Positions 1 to 6,657 of a stretch of 64,000 nucleotides of DNA are shown here, piece after piece. The DNA is from Pseudomonadota bacterium (GTDB taxonomy: Bacteria; Pseudomonadota; Gammaproteobacteria; UBA9214): the NCBI GenBank assembly GCA_041395565.1, contig JAWLAI010000008.1, forward strand, positions 152,533 to 216,532. The letters run 5' to 3'. Numbering within the stretch: position 1 is the stretch's first letter; every line of letters begins with the position of its first letter. The notes under the pieces were generated by a model. It was not told the DNA's origin, did no database searches, and was given only the letters and a program-made list of their open reading frames with translations. The translations under genes and the position numbers were made by a program.

Positions 1-408
1 GCCGGCCTCCAGCTGGCGCCGCTGCACTGCCGTCAGCATCGGAAAAGCCCCGGCGCTGCCGACTGCGCTGTCCTTACCCGGGATGGCGATGACGGCAGTG
101 AAGGCCGACCCGGTTGCGCTTGCGCTCCAGCCGGCCCCGCCATCCGCTTGCTGCCGCAGCATGCCCTGCCCGACGGCGACGAGTTCGCGCTCCGCGGCCG
201 ACAGGCGCCGGAACACCTCGAGTCCCAGGCTCTTGCCGGTGATCAGCAGCTGTCTGCTGCTCTGCTCGCGCAGCTGCACGGCTGTCTGCATGTAGGACAG
301 CATGGCAGCCAGGGCGGCGGGCACGAGCGCCGAGAGGACGAAGAGCAGGAACATGCGCCGCGCGAAACGGCTGCGCAGGAAGCTGTTGTCGATGGCGGGA
401 GTGCGCAC
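1..408 (-). CDS. Membrane-anchored sensor/signalling protein, N-terminal part (runs off the window)
   Basis: The minus-strand frame is open from a GTG at 408 to the window edge (136 codons seen). An SD-like GAGGCGGG lies just upstream, 8 bases after the pseudopilin gene ends. Residues about 15-18 are basic (FARR), followed by one hydrophobic segment (about 19-37). After that comes a periplasmic-looking stretch rich in Gln, Glu and Arg. A short basic N-terminus, one membrane span and a sensory region are typical of membrane histidine kinases and of GGDEF/EAL cyclic-di-GMP enzymes. The output domain lies outside the window, so the class cannot be decided. The tight spacing suggests co-transcription with the pseudopilin gene. 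Confidence 0.6.
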   Translation of the reverse strand, partial: MRTPAIDNSFLRSRFARRMFLLFVLSALVPAALAAMLSYMQTAVQLREQSSRQLLITGKSLGLEVFRRLSAAERELVAVGQGMLRQQADGGAGWSASATGSAFTAVIAIPGKDSAVGSAGAFPMLTAVQRRQLEAG

Positions 409-416
409 AACCCGCC

Positions 417-935
417 TCAGTAGTCCCGTGCCAGACCCACGTAGCGGCCGTTGTTGGCGCGGATGATGTCGTCCTGTGCCTTGGGCGTGATGATCTGCTT
501 GGAGGTCAGGCCGTTCTTGCCGATGCTCAGCAGGTCGTAGTCGGTGTTGAGCGGGTGCAGGCTCTTGTCCTTGCGGACCTTGCCATTGACACCCGGACCC
601 GCGCCCAGGATACGCGTGTAGACGAAGGGATTACCCCAGGGATCGGTGAAGCCGGCCATGCCGATTTCGTCGAGGTCGTCGGGAAAGCGCAGGTTGTCCG
701 CGACGAACAGCTCGATCTTGTGCACCAGGGTATTGATGCCGACGATCGCGTTCGCAGTGTCCACACGCTCCCGGTACTTGCCATAGCCGGGCACGGCGAT
801 CGCCATCACGATCATGAGGATCGCGAGGGCGAGCATCAGCTCGATCAGCTGGAAGCCGGCGCACCGGTGCGGCGCACGCACAGAGGCCGCCGACTTCGGG
901 AATCGATCTGGCAGCGTCCGCTGGATGCCTGTCAT
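417..935 (-). CDS. Type II secretion / type IV pilin-like major pseudopilin (GspG-like)
   Basis: A 172-residue protein with a class III prepilin leader: cleavage is expected at G27/F28, with Glu at mature position +5 (FQLIELM), followed by one hydrophobic helix. The C-terminal half carries DPWGNPF, the calcium-loop motif characteristic of GspG-type pseudopilins, and ends in an acidic-basic globular segment. The start at 935 is preferred because a GAGG-type ribosome site precedes it; an upstream in-frame start (1004) would add 23 residues with no support. No other gsp genes are visible here, so whether it serves a secretion pseudopilus or a lone pilus-like fibre is open. Confidence 0.75.
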   Translation of the reverse strand: MTGIQRTLPDRFPKSAASVRAPHRCAGFQLIELMLALAILMIVMAIAVPGYGKYRERVDTANAIVGINTLVHKIELFVADNLRFPDDLDEIGMAGFTDPWGNPFVYTRILGAGPGVNGKVRKDKSLHPLNTDYDLLSIGKNGLTSKQIITPKAQDDIIRANNGRYVGLARDY

Positions 936-1137
936 CTGTCCGCCTCGGGTGAAAACCTGTAAATACAACAGGTTATCGGCAGCCATCCGCACCGCTTGAC
1001 GCACTTATGTCATTGATATTTCGATGTTTCAATCGCGGGTGCGGGTGCGCAGCGCGGTTCGATTGTGGGGAGGGGTAGCGCCGCACCGGCAGGGGTGGCT
1101 GGCCTGCCGGCCGCGGCTGCGGGAAAGCGGACGGCGG

Positions 1138-1168
1138 CCGGTGCCCGCCGTTATCAGGCAGGCACCGG
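1138..1168 (-). terminator. Strong hairpin after the Ton receptor gene
   Basis: A 12-bp stem (one wobble pair) around a 7-base loop lies 20 bases past the receptor stop codon on its coding strand. No U tract follows, so it is a likely transcript end or 3' stabiliser rather than a textbook terminator. Confidence 0.45.
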
Positions 1169-1188
1169 TGCTCGGCATGGGCGCGGGG

Positions 1189-3240
1189 CTACCAGTCGAG
1201 CTGCAGCGCGAGGTAGAAATTGCGCCCCTCGCCCGGCACGCGTACGCCGACGGGCACATCGCTGCCGGCGGCACGGTTGATGCCAGCCAGATGCGGCGCA
1301 TAGCGCCGATCGAACACGTTGCCGACCCCGCCCGAGAGCGTCAGGTCCTGCTGAATCCGGTACTTGCCAGACAGGTTCATCAGCGCATAGCCGGCGCTCG
1401 GGGTTTCGTCATTGTAGGCGGAGACCTTGTTTTGGCGCTCGTAGAACACGCCTTCCGCCGTCACCTCCCAGGCCGGTGCAATGTAGGTGAGTCCCAGCGT
1501 GCCGTTCAGCGGCGCGATACGGTACAGGTTATCCGACACGTCGTCGCGCTTGCCGCGCACATAGCTGACGATCCCGTCCACGCGCCAGCGCGCGTCGATC
1601 CGGTAACCCCAGGCCGCATCGGCGCCGTAGAGCGTGGCGTCGACATTGCTGAATTTCAGGTCATACGGCGCCGCACCGGTTGGTGGCACACCCTGGATGT
1701 AGTCGCTGACATCCCGGTAGAAGACGCGTGGCTCCAGATAACTGCCGGCAGCCGCCATGGTGAGCGCCAGCTCGACCTGGTGCGACACCTCCGGATCGAG
1801 ATCGATGTCACCGAGATAGGTCTTGCCATCGGCCAGCCCGGCGGTCGCCTCCAGGGGCGCCCACAGGTAACGCTCCTGGTAGGACGGGGAACGGGTCTTG
1901 CGCGCGAAGCCGAGCTCGAAATCGGTGCTGTCGGAGAGGACATGGTTGAAGCGTGCCACCCAGTCGAGGTTGTTGTCGTCCCGGCTGCGGTCGGCGCTGT
2001 TGAATGCGGCGACCAGCGGCGCCATCGGTGCCATGGTGCTGCTCACGGGGCCGGCATTGGTATGCACATGGTTGAGACGCAGACCGAACTCGCTGCGCCA
2101 GCCTGCGCCGATGGCGCCATCCCATTCGCCGAAGAGACCGTACACGTTGCGCTCGGCGTCGTTGAAGTTCACCACGAGAAAGGACGGGTTGGCCGGGTTG
2201 GTGATCACGGCATCGTGAGTCGCCAGCTGGCCGTCGACACCGACCAGCAGCTTACCCCCGCCCAGCGCACGGCCGACGTCTAGACGGTAACCGGTACCGG
2301 TGCCATCCGAGGTACTGAGCCGCCGGTTGGCGGCGCCGGGATCGGGCCGCAGCAGGAAATTCGTCATGGTGTGATGGACGTCGGAATGGAACAACTGGCC
2401 GTGCACGGCATGGGCACCGAGGTAACCGGAATACTCGGTGCTGACCGTGTCGGTGTCGGACATCTCGATGTCCATGGGCAGCGAGGGGGTCCCGGTCGGG
2501 CCGGTGTCGAGATGCGCAACGTCCACGTCGGCCGCGTGGCCGTCGCGGCGGTAGCCGTAGCCGAGTCCGTAGCTGTCGCGCTCATGCCGGCTGGGACGGA
2601 TGGTCCCGCCATCGAATTCGATGTCGTCGCCCCGCTCGCGGCTGCCGGATAGATAGAAGCGGTGGGTACGGTTGGTCACTCCGGCCAGCACGCCGGCGGC
2701 GCCGGCGTCGTTCACCGTAGCGCCCGACAGCCGCAGCGAGCCGCGCGCCTCCATGTCATCGCCGCCGCCGAAGGCGGGACGGATCGAGCGCGCGTGCATG
2801 GTGCCGCCCAGCGTCTCCAGCCCCGAACTCACGGGCGCGATGCCGCGGATGACCTCGAGGCCTTCGAGCTGGGTGCCGGAGATGAACGAGAGTGGCGGAT
2901 CCATGCTGTTGGTGCAGCCTTCCTGCACGGTGATCCCGTTGATCCTGACGTTGACCCGGTCACCGTAGAGGCCGCGATACTGCGCGATGCCGGTGAGCGC
3001 ACCGTTGCGATTGACGTTGGCGCCAGGCACCTTGTGCAGCAGGCTGGCCGCGTCCGGGGCGATGCCGGGCACCTCCTCCGCGTCGAGCTGGTAACTGTTT
3101 TCTTCCTCGACCGCCGTGCCGGTCACGGTCACGGTACCGAGGCGGGTCGCTTCCTCTGCGGTCTGGGCGATGCCGGGAAACAGGACGAACGGAACGAGCA
3201 GGCAGCCGGCCGCTGCGCATGTTTTTCTTCTGACGAGCAC
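1189..3240 (-). CDS. TonB-dependent outer-membrane metal receptor, OprC-like
   Basis: A 683-residue outer-membrane gated porin that would import a metal or metal complex using the TonB system encoded upstream. The GTG at 3240 is chosen because it gives a clean signal peptide (basic VRRK, hydrophobic core, cleavage near AQT/A). A TonB-box-like LGTVTVTG follows, then a plug domain (SLLHKVPGANV; NVRINGITVQ) and a long beta-barrel ending in an aromatic residue (LALQLDW). The plug contains CTNSM (Cys109, Met113) and the barrel has HTM (His290, Met292). OprC-type copper receptors use a CxxxM plus HxM ligand set with nearly the same separation. The gene lies 166 bases beyond two HupE-type genes. Copper is the best guess for the substrate; nickel, cobalt or zinc remain possible. 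Confidence 0.8.
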   Translation of the reverse strand: MLVRRKTCAAAGCLLVPFVLFPGIAQTAEEATRLGTVTVTGTAVEEENSYQLDAEEVPGIAPDAASLLHKVPGANVNRNGALTGIAQYRGLYGDRVNVRINGITVQEGCTNSMDPPLSFISGTQLEGLEVIRGIAPVSSGLETLGGTMHARSIRPAFGGGDDMEARGSLRLSGATVNDAGAAGVLAGVTNRTHRFYLSGSRERGDDIEFDGGTIRPSRHERDSYGLGYGYRRDGHAADVDVAHLDTGPTGTPSLPMDIEMSDTDTVSTEYSGYLGAHAVHGQLFHSDVHHTMTNFLLRPDPGAANRRLSTSDGTGTGYRLDVGRALGGGKLLVGVDGQLATHDAVITNPANPSFLVVNFNDAERNVYGLFGEWDGAIGAGWRSEFGLRLNHVHTNAGPVSSTMAPMAPLVAAFNSADRSRDDNNLDWVARFNHVLSDSTDFELGFARKTRSPSYQERYLWAPLEATAGLADGKTYLGDIDLDPEVSHQVELALTMAAAGSYLEPRVFYRDVSDYIQGVPPTGAAPYDLKFSNVDATLYGADAAWGYRIDARWRVDGIVSYVRGKRDDVSDNLYRIAPLNGTLGLTYIAPAWEVTAEGVFYERQNKVSAYNDETPSAGYALMNLSGKYRIQQDLTLSGGVGNVFDRRYAPHLAGINRAAGSDVPVGVRVPGEGRNFYLALQLDW

Positions 3241-3406
3241 GATGGTATCCCCACTTTTGATTTGAGACTGGATTTTCGAATTGCTTGTTTTTTGCCGTCG
3301 GACGGCTAGGGAAATTATCCGGGATAGCATTTTCGATTGCGATGCGGCGGATTGCCGCAGCCGATGCGGTGTGACGGTCGCTGCCGTCAGCACTGGCAGC
3401 ATGGCT

Positions 3407-4003
3407 CTAGCGCGCCGGTATGAACAGAAACCCGGCGTAGATGATACCGATGGCAGCAATCCAGCTCCCGGCAATCCGGATCGCGATCACTGTCCACGGC
3501 GCGCGCATCACCAGGGTCAGCGCACCGACAGCGCCTTGCAATACCATGGCACCGAGCACGGCGCCGAGGCTGAACCAGTACGGGTTTCCGGCCGGCGGTT
3601 CGCTGCTCAGCAACTCGTGACCGGTCAGGAATCCGCAGAGCAGCACGATTGCATTGATCGCCACGCGCGACAACGGCACGGCCGCGGCCACCAGCAGTCC
3701 GGCGACGATGATGAGCAGCCGGCTGACGAGCACGGCGCCGCCCCAGACGTAGCCGGCGCCGACGACAGCCGCGCCAGCGATCACACCGGCAGCCAGCACC
3801 AGCTGTGCCAGCGCGAGCCCGTCGCGTCCGCCGCGACTTGCCAGCAGGGCCACGCCGGCCACCGGCAGGTCGAATGCTGGGTTGAGCAGCAGGTGCAGGA
3901 GACCGTCATACAGCGGCGTATTCGTTCCACCCCAGCCGTGCGCGCATGCCAGCGCCGGCAACAGCCAGAGCGCCACAGCACAGCCGGCCCTGGCCGGAGT
4001 CAT
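3407..4003 (-). CDS. HupE/UreJ-like integral membrane protein, second of a pair
   Basis: A 198-residue, almost wholly hydrophobic protein with a signal-like N-terminus (ends near ACA/HGWGG) and about five to six membrane segments. Its ATG overlaps the stop of the preceding hupE-type gene (ATGA), so the two are translationally coupled. It resembles the HupE/UreJ group in size and general pattern. It lacks the HX5DH and HGxAHGxE histidine motifs of its partner; the only early His-containing stretch is LLHLLLNPAFDL. It may be a partner subunit of a heteromeric permease or an accessory to the outer-membrane receptor. Function is inferred from context. Confidence 0.6.
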   Translation of the reverse strand: MTPARAGCAVALWLLPALACAHGWGGTNTPLYDGLLHLLLNPAFDLPVAGVALLASRGGRDGLALAQLVLAAGVIAGAAVVGAGYVWGGAVLVSRLLIIVAGLLVAAAVPLSRVAINAIVLLCGFLTGHELLSSEPPAGNPYWFSLGAVLGAMVLQGAVGALTLVMRAPWTVIAIRIAGSWIAAIGIIYAGFLFIPAR

Positions 4004-4587
4004 TGCAGCAGCAGGAAACCGCCTACACCGGCAATCAGGCCGCCACTCGCACGCACCACCCATTGACCGGCCGGCCAGCGCCACAGCAACCCGATACCGA
4101 TACCGCACAGGTGCAGGGCGCCGGTCGCCAGCACGAAGCCGACCGCGTACAGCAGCGGCGAACCGTACGTCGGCATCTCGGTGCCGTGCGCATGCCCGTG
4201 ATAGATCGCGAATACGCTCACGGGCAGCAGCGCCAGCCACAGCGGCACCCGTATGCTGAACAGCACGGCCAGACCCAGCACCAGCCCGGAGGCCGCGATG
4301 CCGGTTTCGACAGCCGGCAGCGGCAGTCCGGCGGCGCCGGCGGCACCGCCCAGCGCCATGATCAGCGGGAAGGCCACGGGCAGGACCCACAGCGAGGGCA
4401 GACCCAGCTGCGCCCCCCACAGACCCACCGCCACCATGGCAACCACATGGTCGATGCCGGATACCGGGTGCAGCAGGCCACTGCGCAGACCGCCGCCGGC
4501 CCCGGCACCGCCATCCGTGTGCGCCAGGGCGAGCACGGGAACCAGCAGCAGCAGTAACATTCCGCAGCGGCGCAGGTGATTGGCCAT
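4000..4587 (-). CDS. hupE: HupE/UreJ-family metal permease
   Basis: A 195-residue inner-membrane protein with a cleavable-looking N-terminus (LLLLLVPVLALA/HTDGG) and about six hydrophobic segments. It carries both HupE signatures: HPVSGIDH, matching HX5DH, and YHGHAHGTE, matching FHGxAHGxE. Known HupE proteins carry nickel (or cobalt) across the inner membrane and supply hydrogenase or urease; no hydrogenase or urease genes occur in this window. The start at 4587 is supported by the position of the signal sequence. It lies between tonB-exbB-exbD (168 bases upstream) and a second HupE-like gene (overlapping), which argues that it is the inner-membrane step of a Ton-dependent metal uptake route. 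Confidence 0.75.
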   Translation of the reverse strand: MANHLRRCGMLLLLLVPVLALAHTDGGAGAGGGLRSGLLHPVSGIDHVVAMVAVGLWGAQLGLPSLWVLPVAFPLIMALGGAAGAAGLPLPAVETGIAASGLVLGLAVLFSIRVPLWLALLPVSVFAIYHGHAHGTEMPTYGSPLLYAVGFVLATGALHLCGIGIGLLWRWPAGQWVVRASGGLIAGVGGFLLLQ

Positions 4588-4755
4588 GACAGCTCCCGAG
4601 TGTGAATCGCTGAGGTGGTTAGCACCAGGCCTGATTTCCAGGCGGCGGTGCACGTGGCATTCCGAGACGAGGTGCAAGTATGCAGCAAGCGGCCGCGCCC
4701 GGCCACACGCCCGCACAACCCGACCCGCTCCGGCGCGGCCATGCCGCGCACCGCG
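4588..4755 (-). promoter_or_regulatory. Leader region between exbD and hupE with nested inverted repeats
   Basis: The 168-base gap contains GCCTG-N5-CAGGC (4629-4643), overlapping an 8-bp palindrome CAGGCCTG (4626-4633) and a TGGT-TAGC-ACCA inverted repeat just downstream on the coding strand. This could be an operator or a structured leader. I could not match it to the cobalamin or NiCo riboswitch consensus. Confidence 0.25.
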
Positions 4756-5166
4756 TCAGTGCGGCAGGGGCACCGTCACCAGGTCGACCCGGGTGGCACC
4801 GGCACGCTGGATCACCGACATCAACAGCGCCATGCTGCCATAGGGCGTGCGTTCGTCGCCGTGCACCTGCACGGTCAGCCCCGGTTGCGCCGCCAGCCTT
4901 GCCGCCAGTTCGGCCTCCAGGGCCTCCAGCGCCAGCGGGCGGTTGTCGATGAACGCTGCGCCCTGCGCATCCATGCTCACGTGCACATGCGGCGCCTGCT
5001 CGACCGGCGCGGTGGCGGCCGTTTCCGGCAGTTCGACGTGCACCGCGCGCGTCATCAGCGGTGCCGTGACGATGAAGATCACCAGCAGCACCAGCATCAC
5101 GTCCACCAGCGGTGTCACGTTGATCTCGCTCATCGCCTCCTGTTCCGAACGTGTCCGCAATGCCAT
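4756..5166 (-). CDS. exbD: ExbD/TolR-family proton-channel subunit
   Basis: A 136-residue protein with the ExbD layout: a short cytoplasmic N-terminus, the MSEINVTPLVDVMLVLLVIF segment that includes the channel Asp (TPLVDV), one membrane helix, then a periplasmic domain (about 45-136). It works with ExbB to power TonB with the proton gradient. The start at 5166 lies one base after the exbB stop, so it is surely in the same transcript. TolR is the alternative, but the position in a tonB-exbB-exbD unit favours ExbD. Confidence 0.9.
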   Translation of the reverse strand: MALRTRSEQEAMSEINVTPLVDVMLVLLVIFIVTAPLMTRAVHVELPETAATAPVEQAPHVHVSMDAQGAAFIDNRPLALEALEAELAARLAAQPGLTVQVHGDERTPYGSMALLMSVIQRAGATRVDLVTVPLPH

Positions 5167-5167
5167 G

Positions 5168-5806
5168 TCAGGCCCGCGTGTGCAGTTCGACAAAATCGGC
5201 GGCGAAGTTTTCCAGCTCGATACCCAGGCGGCGTGACTGGCGCAAGCCGTGGTTGTAGGCGAGAACCGCCGGCACGGCGGTGGCGATACCCACCGCGGTG
5301 GCGATGAGCGCCTCGCCGATCGGTCCGGCCACGACATCGAGTGCGGCCGAACCGCTGGCACTGATGCCCTCGAGCGCCAGCATGATGCCCCAGACGGTAC
5401 CGAACAGTCCGACGAAGGGAGCCGTCGAGCCCACGCTGGCCAGCAGCATCAGCCCGCTGTCCAGGCGGCGCTGCTGCTGCTGCACCTCGTCGCGCAGGGC
5501 GCGTTCCAGCAGCATCGGGCCATGCTCGGTGCGCGCGAGCAGCGCACCCTCGGCGGCGGGCGCCCGCACGGCGGCAAAGCCGCGGCGTGACACCGCCGCC
5601 AGCATCCCCCGCCCCTGCGCGGCGGCAGCCGCCGCTGCATCCAGGTCGTCAGCCTGCCAGAAACCGCGGGCGAAGCGCCGGTTCTGCAGCGCGGCGCGCA
5701 GGAACAGCCAGGACTTGAGCAGGATCACGGTCCAGCTCGCGAGCGAGAACAGCGCCAGCAGCCACAGCGTCAGATGCACGATGGCGTCGGAGGTGAGCAG
5801 GTTCAT
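5168..5806 (-). CDS. exbB: ExbB/MotA/TolQ-family proton-channel subunit
   Basis: A 212-residue protein with three membrane segments (about 10-30, 115-140 and 155-180) separated by a large cytoplasmic loop. The last two segments contain the family pattern SVGSTAPFVGLFGTVWGIM and IGEALIATAVGIATAVPAVL. The ATG at 5806 overlaps the tonB stop (ATGA), and exbD follows after one base. It forms the pentameric proton channel around ExbD that energises TonB. The combination with a dedicated tonB and outer-membrane receptor suggests this copy serves one metal substrate rather than general iron uptake. Confidence 0.9.
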   Translation of the reverse strand: MNLLTSDAIVHLTLWLLALFSLASWTVILLKSWLFLRAALQNRRFARGFWQADDLDAAAAAAAQGRGMLAAVSRRGFAAVRAPAAEGALLARTEHGPMLLERALRDEVQQQQRRLDSGLMLLASVGSTAPFVGLFGTVWGIMLALEGISASGSAALDVVAGPIGEALIATAVGIATAVPAVLAYNHGLRQSRRLGIELENFAADFVELHTRA

Positions 5807-6507
5807 TGGGTACGGGTAATCCTGAATTCGATCGGCACATCGACCCACGCCACGACCGTGCGTCCGCCCTGCCGTGCCGGCACGAAGCGCCAGCCTTTCA
5901 CCGCAGCCAGGGCGGCATCGTCGAACGGCCGGTAGCCGCTGGACTCCTTGATCAGCACCTGGCTGCAGCGGCCATCGTCCTGTACCTGCGCGCGCACCAG
6001 CACACTGCCCTCGACACCGCGCCGCAGCAGCAGCCTGGGATAGGCCGGCGGCGGATTCTTCAGGTAGGCGGCATCGGCCCGCGGCAGTTCCAGCGGGGCG
6101 GATGCCGGCGCGGCCTGCACCGGGCTCGTCGGTTCGGCACTGGCGACGGCCAGCGCGGGTGCCGCTGCCGGCGCGGGCGCGCGCCGGACCGGTACTGCAG
6201 GCTTCTGCCGTGGTGTCACCGTGCGCGACGATCTGACTGGCTGCGGGCGCGGTTGCGGCAGCGCCACCGCGGGTTCGGGGGGCGGTGCGGGCGCAACCGC
6301 CGGTGGCGGCGGCGCCGGTGTGGCAGGTGCCGCCATGCGGGTCACCAGCGAGACCGTAACCACGGGCGGCGCATCGGGCCGGCTCACAGCATGGCCGGCA
6401 AGGGTCAGCTGCTGATAGACACCGGCATGCACCGTCACGGCGAGCAGGAACGCGACCAGCCAGCCGCGCCGTTCTGTCCACCTGCCGCTGTGAGCCGGTC
6501 CAGCCAT
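5803..6507 (-). CDS. tonB: TonB energy-transducing protein
   Basis: A 234-residue protein with one N-terminal membrane anchor (about 16-34), a long Pro/Ala-rich periplasm-spanning linker (about 46-140) and a C-terminal TonB domain. That domain contains AYLKNPPPAYP, GSVLVRAQVQDDG and YRPFDDAALAAVKGWRF, the usual YP and W-x-F motifs. It transmits ExbBD energy to the TonB box of an outer-membrane receptor, here most likely the OprC-like receptor of the same locus. It is the first gene of the tonB-exbB-exbD unit, and a 150-base intergenic region with palindromic repeats precedes it. Confidence 0.92.
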   Translation of the reverse strand: MAGPAHSGRWTERRGWLVAFLLAVTVHAGVYQQLTLAGHAVSRPDAPPVVTVSLVTRMAAPATPAPPPPAVAPAPPPEPAVALPQPRPQPVRSSRTVTPRQKPAVPVRRAPAPAAAPALAVASAEPTSPVQAAPASAPLELPRADAAYLKNPPPAYPRLLLRRGVEGSVLVRAQVQDDGRCSQVLIKESSGYRPFDDAALAAVKGWRFVPARQGGRTVVAWVDVPIEFRITRTQ

Positions 6508-6593
6508 CGGGGAATACCGTGAATGATGCGCTTAATTATTGAGATTGTGAGGAAAATATAACCCCGCGGGGGGGGCGGGAGAATGTGGCAATG

Positions 6594-6614
6594 TGTCGCG
6601 CGACAAATTGTCGC
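6594..6614. promoter_or_regulatory. Nested palindromes upstream of tonB: candidate operator
   Basis: TGTCGCGCGACA (6594-6605) is a perfect 12-bp palindrome. Its right half is shared with GCGACAAATTGTCGC (6600-6614), which has 7-bp arms around one base. The result is three alternating TGTCG/CGACA half-sites in 21 bp, about 90 bases before the tonB start codon. Such spacing is typical of a dimeric repressor site. I do not recognise it as a Fur or Zur box. Confidence 0.4.
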
Positions 6615-6621
6615 ACCCGGC

Positions 6622-6649
6622 GACGGCAGGCATGCCGTCACCGGCCGGG
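6622..6649 (-). terminator. Hairpin after parC
   Basis: A 12-bp inverted repeat (CCGGTGACGGCA / TGCCGTCGCCGG, one wobble) around a 4-base loop lies directly after the parC stop on its coding strand. No clear U tract follows. It separates parC from the tonB promoter region. End positions are approximate by a few bases. Confidence 0.4.
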
Positions 6650-6657
6650 CGGCGGGG

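Noticed and set aside
40..423. Plus-strand frames across the sensor gene
   Set aside because: They are antisense shadows. The minus-strand frame has a ribosome site, a membrane helix and a continuous reading to the edge.
1024..2283. 419-codon plus-strand frame antisense to the Ton receptor
   Set aside because: It is rich in His, Arg and Gln, has no hydrophobic core or motif, and the minus strand encodes a clear receptor. The same reasoning excludes the long plus-strand frames opposite parC, lhr, the activase and purL.
3241..3406. GCCGTC/GACGGC repeat beside a T run before the receptor gene
   Set aside because: The T run precedes the stem on the plus strand and becomes an A run after it on the minus strand, so it is not a terminator for either direction.
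4588..4755. Cobalamin or NiCo riboswitch in front of the HupE gene
   Set aside because: The conserved B12-box and the NiCo junction bases were looked for and not found; only short inverted repeats remain.
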